Origin: Rhizobium rosettiformans W3
GTDB taxonomy: Bacteria > Pseudomonadota > Alphaproteobacteria > Rhizobiales > Rhizobiaceae
Length of the DNA stretch: 64,000 bases
Assembly (NCBI RefSeq): GCF_004912135.1
Contig: NZ_STGU01000004.1
Span: forward strand, 1-64,000
Reading direction: 5' to 3'
This document shows positions 54,796-64,000 of this stretch, piece by piece (the first letter of the stretch is position 1; each line of letters opens with the position of its first letter). A program made the position numbers and the translations under genes. The notes under the pieces are model-generated. The model saw nothing but the letters and a program-made list of their open reading frames with translations. It was not told where the DNA came from and searched no databases.

Positions 54796-55586
54796 GCTGC
54801 AGCAGCAAGGGCTGCCCGATCCGCGTCAACGACGTCGGTTGGGGGCCGAAGCCAACGCAATATCTGGTTCGCGACGTCTCCTTTTCCCTGGACTCGGGCG
54901 ATCGTCTGGCAATTGTCGGTCCGAATGGTGCTGGCAAGACGACGCTGCTGCGCTGCCTCTATCGCGGTGTCACGCCGCTGGAAGGCCGGGTTGAAATCGA
55001 CGGCCAGGACATCTGGCAGATGAGCGCCCGTCAGGTTGCCCGGCGGATCGCCGTCGTGCTCCAGGAAATGCCGGGAGACTTTCCCTTTACCGTGCGGGAC
55101 GTCGTCATGATGGGCCGGGTACCCTGGCGCGAAGGCCTGTCCGGCTGGAGCGATCAGGACCGCGCCGAAGCCGAGCATGCACTTGATCATCTCGATCTCC
55201 TGCGGCTGGCCAACAGGCAGTTCTCGACCCTGTCGGGTGGCGAGAAGCAGCGTGTGCTGGTGGCCCGCGCGCTCGCCCAGAAGCCTGAGATCCTGATCCT
55301 CGACGAGCCGACGAACCATCTCGACATCCGCCACCAGCTGGAAATCCTCGATCTCCTCGGCGGGTTGAACCTGACGATCATCACGACGCTGCACGACATC
55401 AATCTCGCGGCCGAATTCGCAAGTCATGTCGCTTTGATGCAGGGCGGCCGGATGCGTGCTTTCGGTACGCCGGACGCTGTCCTGACGGAGCAGGCCCTGT
55501 CAGGGACCTTTGGCGTTCTCGCCGCCCGCCAGCAGGTCGACGACCGTCGCGCGCATCGCTTTTCCTTTTCCCTCGCTCTCAATTGA
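54792..55586 (+). CDS. Cobalamin-type ABC transporter ATPase (BtuD/FecE family)
   Basis: 264 aa. Walker A GPNGAGKTTLLRCL, signature LSGGEKQRVLVARAL, Walker B EILILDEPTNHLD and H-loop TTLHDINLAAEFA. FepC/BtuD branch for B12, heme or siderophores; the cobalamin riboswitch upstream favours B12 or a corrinoid precursor. First structural gene of the importer operon, here in the order ATPase, binding protein, permease. It starts with a Cys-rich MSCSSKGCP segment not typical of the family. Confidence 0.92.
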   Translation: MSCSSKGCPIRVNDVGWGPKPTQYLVRDVSFSLDSGDRLAIVGPNGAGKTTLLRCLYRGVTPLEGRVEIDGQDIWQMSARQVARRIAVVLQEMPGDFPFTVRDVVMMGRVPWREGLSGWSDQDRAEAEHALDHLDLLRLANRQFSTLSGGEKQRVLVARALAQKPEILILDEPTNHLDIRHQLEILDLLGGLNLTIITTLHDINLAAEFASHVALMQGGRMRAFGTPDAVLTEQALSGTFGVLAARQQVDDRRAHRFSFSLALN

Positions 55587-55606
55587 TTTTGAAAGGACTC
55601 GCCACA

Positions 55607-56563
55607 ATGGCCGCCCGCCTTCTTTTGTCCGCCACCCTGTTTGCTTCGGTTTTCGCAGCCTCCTCGGCTTTCGCCTATCCGGTCACCGTCAAGAGCTGCG
55701 ATCGCGAGGTCACCTTCGAGCAAGCGCCCGCCCGCGCCATTTCCAACGACGTGAACCTGACCGAGATGATGCTGGCTTTGAAGCTTCAGGATCACATGGT
55801 GGGCTACACCGGCATCTCCGGCTGGAAGACGTTGGATGAAAGCCTGCGCGAAGGCGTCCAGGAGCTGCCGGAGCTTTCGCCGAAATATCCGACCAAGGAA
55901 GTGCTGCTGAACGCGGATGCCGACTTCTACTTCGCCGGCTGGAACTACGGCATGAAGGTCGGCGGCGAGGTGACGCCGGAAACGCTCGAGCCCTTCAAGA
56001 TCAAGGTCTACGAACTCACCGAATCCTGCATCCACATCATGGCGAAGAACAAGCCGACGATGGATGACATGTTCGTCGACCTCCTGAACCTCGGTAAGAT
56101 CTTCGGTGTCGAGGATCGCGCCGAGACCCTGGTCGCCGGCTACCGCAAGCAGCTCGACGAAATCACCACCCGCATCGGCGCAATCGAGAAGCCCGTTCGC
56201 GTCTTCGTCTACGATTCGGGCACCGAAAAGCCCTTTACCTCGGGCCGTTTTGGCATCCCGACGGCGATGATCGAAGCCGCCGGTGGCATCAACATCATGG
56301 ACGATGTCGAAAAGAGCTGGACGGAGGTTTCCTGGGAACCTGTCATTGAGCGCAACCCGGAAGTCGTTGTGATCGTCAACTACGGTGACGTCACCGCCGA
56401 GCAGAAGATCGCCTTCATGAAGGAGAACCCGGCCTTCAAGAACCTCGATGCCGTGAAGCAGGACCGCTTCGTGGTGCTGGAATATGTGGAGGCCACGCCG
56501 GGCCCACGCAATGTCCAGGCGATCGATCGTCTGGCCAAGGCCTTCCACCCCCGCAACATGTAA
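55607..56563 (+). CDS. Cobalamin-type ABC transporter substrate-binding protein (BtuF/FepB-like)
   Basis: 318 aa from ATG 55607 (AGGA 8 nt upstream). Signal peptide MAARLLLSATLFASVFAASS with cleavage near AFA-YPVTV. TroA/BtuF-like fold: PARAISNDVNLTEMMLAL, VLLNADADFYFAGW, FGIPTAMIEAAGGINIMDDV and VIERNPEVVVIVNYGD. The opening VTVKSCDREVTFEQAP is the standard start of the family. Ligand inferred as cobalamin or cobinamide from the riboswitch. Confidence 0.9.
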   Translation: MAARLLLSATLFASVFAASSAFAYPVTVKSCDREVTFEQAPARAISNDVNLTEMMLALKLQDHMVGYTGISGWKTLDESLREGVQELPELSPKYPTKEVLLNADADFYFAGWNYGMKVGGEVTPETLEPFKIKVYELTESCIHIMAKNKPTMDDMFVDLLNLGKIFGVEDRAETLVAGYRKQLDEITTRIGAIEKPVRVFVYDSGTEKPFTSGRFGIPTAMIEAAGGINIMDDVEKSWTEVSWEPVIERNPEVVVIVNYGDVTAEQKIAFMKENPAFKNLDAVKQDRFVVLEYVEATPGPRNVQAIDRLAKAFHPRNM

Positions 56564-56620
56564 AAGGTCTCAAGGCGGGGCCGCATACCGGTCCCGCCCG
56601 ACAGGAATACGCAAGGCAGC

Positions 56621-57631
56621 ATGATGCAGGGTCGATTGTTTATCTGGGTGGGTCTGGCGCTCCTGCTGCTTGCCCTGTGTCTGACGGCTGGCGTGTCCCT
56701 GGGCTCGGCCGCCATTCCCGCGGAGACCGTCTGGTCGATCCTTGTCAACAAGCTGGCGCCGGGCACCTTCGAGCCGACCTGGTCGCCGGGCCGGAAAAGC
56801 ATCGTCTGGGATGTGCGATTTCCCCGTGTCATCCTTGCCGGCCTCGTCGGGGCCGGCCTCGCCACCGTCGGCGCGGTCCTCCAGTCGGTCACCCGCAATC
56901 CGCTGGCCGATCCGCATCTTCTCGGCGTCTCCTCGGGCGGTGCCTTAGGCGCGATCATCGCGCTGCTCCACACCGGGCTGATCTTCGGCCTCGTCACCGT
57001 GCCGCTCTTTGCCTTCGCCGGCTCGCTTCTGGCAACGCTTGCGGTAGTCGCCGTGACCCGCTTCACAGGCGCCGGTGCTGATCGTCTCGTGCTGTCAGGC
57101 GTCGCCATCGCCTTTGTTGCCACCTCGCTTGGCAATCTCGCGATCTTCCTCGGCGATCCGCGCGCGGCCCATACAGTTGTTTTCTGGATGCTGGGCGGCC
57201 TTGGCCTTGCCCAATGGTCACACCTTCTCTATCCGGCGATCGTTCTGGTCGGCTGCCTGACTTTCCTCACCATCCGGGCGCGCGAGATCAACGCCATGGC
57301 AATGGGTGACGAAACGGCGGCGACGCTCGGCGTTCCCGTGGCCCGCTTCCGCGCCGAGCTTTTCGTGGTCACCGCCCTCCTCACGGGCGTCATGGTCGCC
57401 TTCTCCGGTGCCATCGGCTTTGTCGGACTGCTCGTCCCCCATTTCGTTCGTCTGACGGCGGGCAGCGACAACATCCGTGTTATCCCCCTGTCTGCGCTGA
57501 CGGGCGCGGTGATCCTCATTCTCGCCGACATTGTCTCGCGTACCATCATGGCGCCCGAGGACATGCCGATCGGCGTCATCACCGGGCTTGCCGGTGGCCT
57601 CGCCTTCATTTGCCTCCTGCGCCGGCGCTAG
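56621..57631 (+). CDS. Cobalamin-type ABC transporter permease (BtuC/FecCD family)
   Basis: 336 aa with about ten helices. FecCD features: WDVRFPRVILAGLVGAGLAT, AVLQSVTRNPLADPHLLGVS, SGGALGAIIAL, the coupling loop NAMAMGDETAATLGV and FVGLLVPHFVRLTAGSDNI. Follows the binding protein by 57 nt and closes the operon. GlpR begins 71 nt later with its own operator. Confidence 0.94.
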   Translation: MMQGRLFIWVGLALLLLALCLTAGVSLGSAAIPAETVWSILVNKLAPGTFEPTWSPGRKSIVWDVRFPRVILAGLVGAGLATVGAVLQSVTRNPLADPHLLGVSSGGALGAIIALLHTGLIFGLVTVPLFAFAGSLLATLAVVAVTRFTGAGADRLVLSGVAIAFVATSLGNLAIFLGDPRAAHTVVFWMLGGLGLAQWSHLLYPAIVLVGCLTFLTIRAREINAMAMGDETAATLGVPVARFRAELFVVTALLTGVMVAFSGAIGFVGLLVPHFVRLTAGSDNIRVIPLSALTGAVILILADIVSRTIMAPEDMPIGVITGLAGGLAFICLLRRR

Positions 57632-57654
57632 TGCGTCAGGGGGTATTGCTCCTG

Positions 57655-57687
57655 TTTCGTTTTCGCCTAGACTGAAGAAAAACGAAA
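57655..57687. promoter_or_regulatory. Inverted repeat TTTCGTTTT-N15-AAAACGAAA, probable GlpR operator
   Basis: Perfect 9-bp arms upstream of glpR, next to a further TTTCG copy (57661-57665). DeoR-family GlpR proteins recognise TTCG-containing sites; the same TTCGTTT half site recurs upstream of glpD at 58493-58522, so autoregulation is likely. Confidence 0.55.
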
Positions 57688-57702
57688 AGGGGAGGGGCTG
57701 AC

Positions 57703-58491
57703 ATGATGTTTTCGGCGAGACAGGCGGAGATCATGGCTCTTGCCAGGGAGCAGGGGCGTGTTCTGGTGGACGAACTCGCGGCACGCTTCGCCGTGACCCC
57801 GCAGACAATCCGCAAGGATCTCAACGACCTCTGTGATGCCCGCGCCCTCAACCGAATTCATGGCGGCGCCGTTTATCCGAGCGGAAACGAAAACGTCAAA
57901 TACGAAGCGCGCCGTTCAATGGCCGCTACGGAGAAACAGGCGATCGGCCGCGCGGCCGCAAACCTGATCCCGGACAATTCATCCCTCTTCATCAATATCG
58001 GCACGACGACCGAAGCCGTGGGTGAGGCGCTGATCGACCACCGGGAATTGATGGTCATCACCAACAACATCAATGTTGCCAATCGTTTGCGCGTCTATCC
58101 CTCGATCGAGGTGGTGATTGCCGGCGGTGTCGTCCGCGGCTCGGATGGTGGCATCGTGGGCGAGGCGGCGGTCGATTTCATTCGCCAGTTCAAGGTGGAT
58201 TTTGCCGTCATTGGCGTTTCCGCCATCGACGAAGATGGTGCGCTGCTCGATTTCGATTTTCGCGAAGTGAAAGTCGCCCAGGCCATCATCGCCAATGCCC
58301 GTCACGTCATCCTCGTCTCGGACGCATCGAAATTCGAGCGCACCGCGCCGGTTCGCATCGGACATATCTCGCAGGTTCAGACCTTTATCACCGACCACTG
58401 TCCCTCGAGCAGCATCAGGGACATCTGCGCGGAACAGGACGTGCGCATCATCGAAACGGCGCCCGAAGCCTCGGATGCAGCTGCAGAATAA
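57703..58491 (+). CDS. glpR: Glycerol-3-phosphate regulon repressor, DeoR family
   Basis: 262 aa. N-terminal DeoR HTH (RQAEIMALAREQGRVLVDEL, VTPQTIRKDLNDLCD, LNRIHGGAVYPS) and a C-terminal sugar-phosphate sensor domain with NIGTTTEAVGEALIDH and INVANRL, SDASKFER. Represses the following glp operon and is released by glycerol-3-phosphate in the family. GGGGAGGGG precedes ATG 57703. Located between operator sites on both sides. Confidence 0.93.
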   Translation: MMFSARQAEIMALAREQGRVLVDELAARFAVTPQTIRKDLNDLCDARALNRIHGGAVYPSGNENVKYEARRSMAATEKQAIGRAAANLIPDNSSLFINIGTTTEAVGEALIDHRELMVITNNINVANRLRVYPSIEVVIAGGVVRGSDGGIVGEAAVDFIRQFKVDFAVIGVSAIDEDGALLDFDFREVKVAQAIIANARHVILVSDASKFERTAPVRIGHISQVQTFITDHCPSSSIRDICAEQDVRIIETAPEASDAAAE

Positions 58492-58492
58492 C

Positions 58493-58522
58493 TTTCGTTT
58501 GACATTCGTTTAAATTTCGAAA
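58493..58522 (+). promoter_or_regulatory. Three TTCG half sites at 11-bp spacing upstream of glpD
   Basis: TTTCGTTT at 58493, ATTCGTTT at 58504 and TTTCGAAA at 58515 start exactly 11 bp apart, so they lie on one face of the helix. Probable GlpR-binding array in the 91-nt glpR-glpD gap. Confidence 0.6.
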
Positions 58523-58582
58523 AATATATCCATACTTTCGCAATAGCAGCAAATGCTGCAAGTGCGAACATGCGGAGGAACA

Positions 58583-60094
58583 ATGTCAGGGCAGCCAATC
58601 TACGATCTCTTTGTGATCGGCGGCGGGATCAACGGATGCGGGATCGCGCGTGACGCGGCCGGCCGTGGCTATTCGGTCGCCTTGGCTGAAATGAACGACT
58701 TCGCCTCGGGCACCTCGTCCGGTGCCACCAAACTCATTCATGGCGGCCTGCGCTATCTCGAGCATTACGAATTCCGCCTCGTGCGCGAGGCGCTGATGGA
58801 ACGCGAAGTGCTATGGGCCATGGCCCCCCACGTCATCTGGCCGCTGCGTTTCGTCCTGCCCTTCCAGAAGGGCGGCATCCGTCCGGCCTGGCTGATCCGC
58901 CTGGGCCTCTTCCTCTACGACAATCTGGGTGGCCGCAAGCTGTTGCCGCCGACGAAGACGCTCGACCTGCGTCGCGATCCGGCCGGCAAGCCCCTGAAGC
59001 CCGTTTTCTCGAAAGCCTTCGAATACTCCGACGGCTGGGTCGATGATGCCCGCATGGTGGTCTTGAATGCCCGCGATGCGCAGATCCGGGGCGCCACCAT
59101 CCTGAGCCGCGCGCGCGTCATCTCGGCCCACCGCGAACAAGGGCATTGGGTCGTCACCACCAAATCGCAGCGCGATGGCTCCGTGACCACCCACAAGGCC
59201 CGCATGCTCGTCAATGCCGCCGGCCCCTGGGTCGACCAGGTTCTGGCAGGCGCCTTCGGCCGAAACAACGTGCACAATGTGCGCCTCGTCCAGGGCAGCC
59301 ATATCGTGGTGCGCAAGAAGTTCACCGACCCGCGCGCCTATTTCTTCCAAAACCCCGATAACCGCATCATCTTCGCCATTCCCTATGAAGGCGAGTTCAC
59401 GCTGATCGGCACGACGGATCGGGATTTCACCGAAGACCCGAAGGATGTGCGCATCAGCCCCGAAGAGGTGAACTACCTCTGCGATGCCGCGAGCGAATAC
59501 TTCCAGGAGCCGATCCGCCCCGACGATATCGTCTGGAGCTATTCCGCCGTCCGACCGCTCTTCGATGACGGCGCCTCCAAGGCGCAGGAAGCCACACGCG
59601 ACTACGTGCTGAAGATCGAGGGCAACAGTGGCGATGCCCCGCTTCTCAACGTCTTCGGCGGCAAGCTCACGACCTACAGACGACTGGCAGAACATGCTCT
59701 CGAGAAGATCGGCGAGGCAATCGGCGAAAAAGGCACGCCCTGGACGGCAGGCAGTCATCTGCCCGGCGGCGATTTTGCCGCAACCGCATTCGAGCCGACG
59801 GTCGCGGACCTGCTGAAGGCCTATCCCTTCCTGGAGCGGGGACATGCCGAGCGCCTGATCCGCTGCTACGGAACGGATTCGAAATCGATCCTGGGCAAGG
59901 CCCGGTCGACGGCGGATCTGGGTCGTCACTTCGGCGGCACGCTTTACGAGGCAGAGGTTCGCTGGCTGGTGGAAATGGAATGGGCGCTGACAGCCGAGGA
60001 TGTGCTGTGGCGTCGAACGAAACAGGGTCTTTTCCTGACGCCGGAGGAGGCGAAGGGGCTGGATGCCTATCTGGGGATGCTGGCGGCGGCCTGA
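58583..60094 (+). CDS. glpD: Glycerol-3-phosphate dehydrogenase (FAD, aerobic)
   Basis: 503 aa. Membrane-associated flavoprotein passing electrons from glycerol-3-phosphate to quinone, yielding DHAP. FAD motif DLFVIGGGINGCGIARDAAG (residues about 7-26), SGTSSGATKLIHGGLRYLEH, VNAAGPWVD, FAIPYEGEFTLIGTTDRDF and NVFGGKLTTYRRLAEHAL. GCGGAGGAACA precedes ATG 58583. First gene of the glpD-glpSTPQ operon. Confidence 0.97.
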   Translation: MSGQPIYDLFVIGGGINGCGIARDAAGRGYSVALAEMNDFASGTSSGATKLIHGGLRYLEHYEFRLVREALMEREVLWAMAPHVIWPLRFVLPFQKGGIRPAWLIRLGLFLYDNLGGRKLLPPTKTLDLRRDPAGKPLKPVFSKAFEYSDGWVDDARMVVLNARDAQIRGATILSRARVISAHREQGHWVVTTKSQRDGSVTTHKARMLVNAAGPWVDQVLAGAFGRNNVHNVRLVQGSHIVVRKKFTDPRAYFFQNPDNRIIFAIPYEGEFTLIGTTDRDFTEDPKDVRISPEEVNYLCDAASEYFQEPIRPDDIVWSYSAVRPLFDDGASKAQEATRDYVLKIEGNSGDAPLLNVFGGKLTTYRRLAEHALEKIGEAIGEKGTPWTAGSHLPGGDFAATAFEPTVADLLKAYPFLERGHAERLIRCYGTDSKSILGKARSTADLGRHFGGTLYEAEVRWLVEMEWALTAEDVLWRRTKQGLFLTPEEAKGLDAYLGMLAAA

Positions 60095-60145
60095 TCGCCC
60101 ATCTCATGGATAAAGACCGACGGTTTGGAGGAGGCCCGAGGACAT

Positions 60146-61225
60146 ATGTTGGAACTGCGTAAAGTCTCGAAAATGGCGGGAGGTGGATACCATATTCACC
60201 CGACCGACCTGACGTTGCAGCGGGGAACGCTCAACGTCCTGCTCGGCCCCACGCTTTCGGGAAAGACTTCCCTGATGCGTTTGATGGCCGGCCTCGACAA
60301 GCCGACATCCGGCACCGTGCATTTCGACGGGCAGGACGTCACCGGCATGCCGGTCCAGAAGCGCAACGTCGCGATGGTCTACCAGCAGTTCATCAATTAT
60401 CCCGCGCTGACGGTCTACGAAAACATCGCCTCGCCGATGCGCGTCGCCGGCAAGGATGCGGCCACCATCGACCGCGAAGTGCGCAAGGCTGCCGATCTCC
60501 TGCGCCTGACACCCTATCTCGATCGCACCCCGCTCAATCTCTCGGGCGGCCAGCAGCAGCGCACGGCGCTCGCCCGCGCCATCGTCAAGAACGCGACCCT
60601 TGTCCTCCTCGACGAGCCGCTCGCCAACCTCGATTACAAGCTGCGCGAAGAATTGCGCGAAGAACTGCCGAAGATCTTTGCCGAATCCGGCGCGATCTTC
60701 GTCTATGCGACAACCGAACCCTCCGAAGCCCTGCTGCTCGGCGGCAATACCGCAACCTTGAGCGAAGGCCGTATCACCCAGTTCGGCGAGACGATCGACG
60801 TCTATCGTCGACCTGCCGATCTGCTCACTGCGAAGACCTTCGCCGACCCGCCGCTCAACACGATCGCGCTTGTCAAGCGGGGCGGAAGCTTCGAGCTGGA
60901 CGGCCATTCGGTCCTCACTGTCCCCACTCATCTGGCAGGCATTCCTGATGGCGCAGTCACGGTGGCTTTCCACCCGCACCACCTGTCGCTTTCGTCTCTG
61001 CCCGCGGCCCTGCCGATGCGCGCGCGCACCCTGGTGTCGGAAATCGCGGGATCCGAGAGCTTCATCCACGTCGAATACGGCGCTGCCCGCTGGGTCTGCC
61101 TGGCGCATGGCATCCACGACATCGATCCCGACCGCGAGATCGATGTCTTCATCGACACCCGTCACCTGATGGCGTTCGGCGCCGACGGCAAGGCGCTCGG
61201 CGCGCCGGCCGAACTGGCCGCGTGA
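60146..61225 (+). CDS. glpS: Glycerol ABC transporter ATPase 1
   Basis: 359 aa, UgpC-like. Walker A is an unusual GPTLSGKTSL, signature LSGGQQQRTALARAI is canonical and Walker B LVLLDEPLANLD is intact. The switch-loop His is missing: VYATTEPSEALL stands where VYVTHDQxEAL is expected. A TOBE domain follows from about residue 240. Together with GlpT it forms a heterodimeric ATPase in the rhizobial GlpSTPQV importer. The start ATG 60146 lies after GAGGACAT; similarity begins there. Confidence 0.92.
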   Translation: MLELRKVSKMAGGGYHIHPTDLTLQRGTLNVLLGPTLSGKTSLMRLMAGLDKPTSGTVHFDGQDVTGMPVQKRNVAMVYQQFINYPALTVYENIASPMRVAGKDAATIDREVRKAADLLRLTPYLDRTPLNLSGGQQQRTALARAIVKNATLVLLDEPLANLDYKLREELREELPKIFAESGAIFVYATTEPSEALLLGGNTATLSEGRITQFGETIDVYRRPADLLTAKTFADPPLNTIALVKRGGSFELDGHSVLTVPTHLAGIPDGAVTVAFHPHHLSLSSLPAALPMRARTLVSEIAGSESFIHVEYGAARWVCLAHGIHDIDPDREIDVFIDTRHLMAFGADGKALGAPAELAA

Positions 61226-61236
61226 GGAGCAACGTC

Positions 61237-62307
61237 ATGGCACGCATCAACCTCGATCATATCCGCCACGCCTACTCACCCGCCGCCCGTGCGGCGGGAG
61301 ATTACGCCCTCAAGGAAGTACACCACGAATGGGATGACGGCGGCGCCTATGCGCTGCTCGGTCCGTCTGGCTGCGGCAAGACCACGCTGCTCAACATCAT
61401 CTCGGGCTTGCTGCATCCGTCCGATGGCCGCATTGAGTTCGATGGCGTCGACGTCACGAACCTGCCGACGGCAGCCCGCAACATTGCCCAAGTCTTCCAG
61501 TTCCCGGTCGTCTACGACACGATGACGGTCTACGACAATCTGGCCTTCCCCCTGCGCAACCGCAATGTGCCGGAAGACCAGGTCAACAAGCGGGTCAACG
61601 AGATCCTCGACATGATCGACCTGCAGCCCATGGCGCGCAATCGCGCCCAGGGCCTGACGGCAGACCAAAAGCAGAAGATCTCGCTCGGCCGCGGTCTCGT
61701 CCGCTCCGACGTCAATGCCATCCTCTTTGACGAGCCGCTGACCGTGATCGACCCGCACATGAAGTGGGTCCTGCGCTCACAGTTGAAACGCCTGCACCGC
61801 CAGTCGGGCTTCACCATGGTCTATGTCACCCATGACCAGACCGAAGCGCTGACCTTCGCTGACAAGGTCGTGGTCATGTATGACGGCCAGATCGTCCAGA
61901 TCGGCACGCCCGCCGAGCTCTTCGAGCGTCCGAGCCACACCTTCGTCGGTTATTTCATCGGTTCGCCGGGCATGAATGTGATGCCGGCAAAGGTGACCGG
62001 TGCGACCGCGACGATCGGGGATCAGACCGTCAATTTGCCCGGCGCACCGAAGCTCTCGGGCCAGGGCAAGATCGAACTCGGCGTCCGGCCGGAATTCGTC
62101 CGGCTCGGTCGCGAGGGCATGCCTGTGTCTGTCGCCAAGGTCGAGGACATCGGCCGCCAGAAGATCGTGCGCGCCCAGTTCGCTGGCCAGCCTCTGTCGA
62201 TCGTCGTCTCGGAAGATGCCGAGATACCGGCGGATCCCCGCATCACATTCGTTCCTGAAGGCGTCGGTATCTATGCCGATTCCTGGCGCGTAGGCATGGA
62301 GGGCTGA
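61237..62307 (+). CDS. glpT: Glycerol ABC transporter ATPase 2
   Basis: 356 aa. Walker A GPSGCGKTTLLNII, Walker B AILFDEPLTVID and H-loop VYVTHDQTEALT are intact. The signature motif is degenerate: QGLTADQKQKISLGRGL instead of LSGGQxQR. This is the reciprocal of the defect in GlpS. TOBE domain C-terminal (GVRPEFVRLGREG). AGGAG lies 8 nt before ATG 61237, 11 nt after the GlpS stop. Confidence 0.92.
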   Translation: MARINLDHIRHAYSPAARAAGDYALKEVHHEWDDGGAYALLGPSGCGKTTLLNIISGLLHPSDGRIEFDGVDVTNLPTAARNIAQVFQFPVVYDTMTVYDNLAFPLRNRNVPEDQVNKRVNEILDMIDLQPMARNRAQGLTADQKQKISLGRGLVRSDVNAILFDEPLTVIDPHMKWVLRSQLKRLHRQSGFTMVYVTHDQTEALTFADKVVVMYDGQIVQIGTPAELFERPSHTFVGYFIGSPGMNVMPAKVTGATATIGDQTVNLPGAPKLSGQGKIELGVRPEFVRLGREGMPVSVAKVEDIGRQKIVRAQFAGQPLSIVVSEDAEIPADPRITFVPEGVGIYADSWRVGMEG

Positions 62308-62310
62308 TCG

Positions 62311-63180
<870 letters not shown>

Positions 63181-63191
63181 GGAGGAGACCG

Positions 63192-64000
63192 ATGAGCGCT
63201 TCCGACACCCGTTCCCGCTTCGGCTTCCTGATCCCGACGATCTACATCGTCTTCCTGATCCTGCCGATCTACTGGCTCGTCAACATGAGCTTCAAGACCA
63301 ACAGCGAGATCCTCGGGGACTTCTCGCTGTGGCCGACCAATCCGACGATCGCCAACTACGCCGTGATCTTCACCGATCCGTCCTGGTACAATGGCTATAT
63401 CAACTCGATCATCTATGTCGTGTTGAACACCGTGATCTCGGTCGCGGCGGCATTGCCGGCAGCCTATGCCTTCTCGCGCTATCGCTTCCTCGGCGACAAG
63501 CATCTGTTCTTCTGGCTCCTGACCAACCGGATGGCGCCGCCCGCCGTCTTCGCGCTGCCCTTCTTCCAGCTCTACTCCGCCTTCGGCCTGATCGACACGC
63601 ATATCGCGGTCGCCATCGCGCACTGCCTGTTCAACGTTCCGCTCGCCGTCTGGATCCTGGAAGGCTTCATGTCTGGCGTGCCGAAGGAGATCGACGAGAC
63701 CGCTTACATCGATGGCTATTCATTCCCGAAGTTCTTCGTGAAGATCTTCATGCCGCTGATCGCCTCCGGCATCGGTGTCGCCGCCTTCTTCTGCTTCATG
63801 TTCTCCTGGGTCGAGCTGCTGATTGCCCGCACGCTCACCACGACGGATGCAAAGCCGATCGCGGCGACCATGACCCGCACGGTGTCGGCCTCGGGCATGG
63901 ACTGGGGCGTGCTCGCCGCAGCCGGCGTCTTGACCATCATCCCGGGGGCGCTCGTGATCTATTTCGTCCGCAACTACATCGCCAAGGGCTTTGCCCTGGG
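63192..64000 (+). CDS. glpQ: Glycerol ABC transporter permease 2, partial
   Basis: MalG-like permease; 269 complete codons are visible and the frame runs off the right edge. N-terminal span FGFLIPTIYIVFLILPIYWL, NRMAPPAVFALPFFQLYSAF, EAA loop EIDETAYIDGYSFPKFFVKI. GGAGGAGACCG precedes ATG 63192. In rhizobial glycerol loci a small glpU, the binding protein glpV and often glpK follow, which would lie beyond the window. The symbol is the rhizobial permease name, not the E. coli phosphodiesterase GlpQ. Confidence 0.92.
   Translation, partial: MSASDTRSRFGFLIPTIYIVFLILPIYWLVNMSFKTNSEILGDFSLWPTNPTIANYAVIFTDPSWYNGYINSIIYVVLNTVISVAAALPAAYAFSRYRFLGDKHLFFWLLTNRMAPPAVFALPFFQLYSAFGLIDTHIAVAIAHCLFNVPLAVWILEGFMSGVPKEIDETAYIDGYSFPKFFVKIFMPLIASGIGVAAFFCFMFSWVELLIARTLTTTDAKPIAATMTRTVSASGMDWGVLAAAGVLTIIPGALVIYFVRNYIAKGFAL

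Overview
The window reads as chromosome or megaplasmid sequence from an alphaproteobacterium of the order Hyphomicrobiales (Rhizobiales), most likely family Rhizobiaceae. The pointers are a smoEFGK-smoS-mtlK polyol operon, a glpR-glpD-glpSTPQ glycerol ABC operon, a complete hut operon with the HutF route, a cyoABCD-SURF1 cluster, and a group of putative GGAAC-N16-GTT (EcfG-type) stress promoters. The DNA is GC-rich and gene-dense throughout, except for the left edge. No rRNA, CRISPR array or intact insertion sequence was seen.

Layout from left to right. 1-3.7 kb is an accessory junction: a low-GC acyltransferase running off the edge, a UDP-glucuronate 4-epimerase, the 3' stump of a UDP-glucose dehydrogenase abutting tRNA-Ser(CGA), and a frameshifted tyrosine-recombinase remnant. 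3.7-12.4 kb is a catabolic and uptake module (DapA-like lyase, TRAP transporter, GntR regulator, 3-dehydroshikimate-dehydratase/HPPD-like fusion, shikimate/quinate dehydrogenase, TetR regulator). Its two divergent promoters share a perfect ACTAAC-NN-GTTAGT palindrome. 12.4-17 kb holds a coupled trio (2H phosphoesterase, conserved unknown, 3'-5' exonuclease), a cation/proton antiporter and an MFS transporter. 17.2-22.2 kb is cyoABCD plus SURF1 behind an FNR/FixK-like box. 22.2-30.7 kb is a LysR gene facing a tightly coupled BMP-type ABC importer operon that also encodes a formamidase-like nitrilase, a biuret-hydrolase-like cysteine hydrolase, a second such hydrolase and a cupin.

30.7-40.4 kb is the hut operon (hutF, a HAL-family paralogue, hutI, hutH, hutG, hutU, hutD, hutC), all on the minus strand. 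The HAL paralogue lacks the Ala-Ser-Gly triad that forms the MIO cofactor. 40.5-50.4 kb is the sorbitol/mannitol operon with its SorC/DeoR-type regulator. 50.5-54.3 kb is a stress-gene group (DUF4142 protein, small membrane peptides, Mn catalase, NDH-2). 54.3-57.6 kb is a cobalamin riboswitch followed by a B12-type ABC importer; two Shine-Dalgarno sequences there sit in local CCTCC/GGAGG hairpins. 57.7 kb to the right edge is the glycerol operon, whose two ABC ATPases are degenerate at complementary positions.

Taken together the window is mostly nutrient scavenging (shikimate or quinate-like acids, amide and ureide nitrogen, histidine, polyols, glycerol, cobamides) with local regulators, plus respiratory and stress functions. 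The strongest candidates for something under-described are the MIO-less HutH paralogue, the BMP importer/amide-hydrolase operon, the asymmetric GlpS/GlpT ATPase pair and the double SD-hairpin leader behind the B12 riboswitch.
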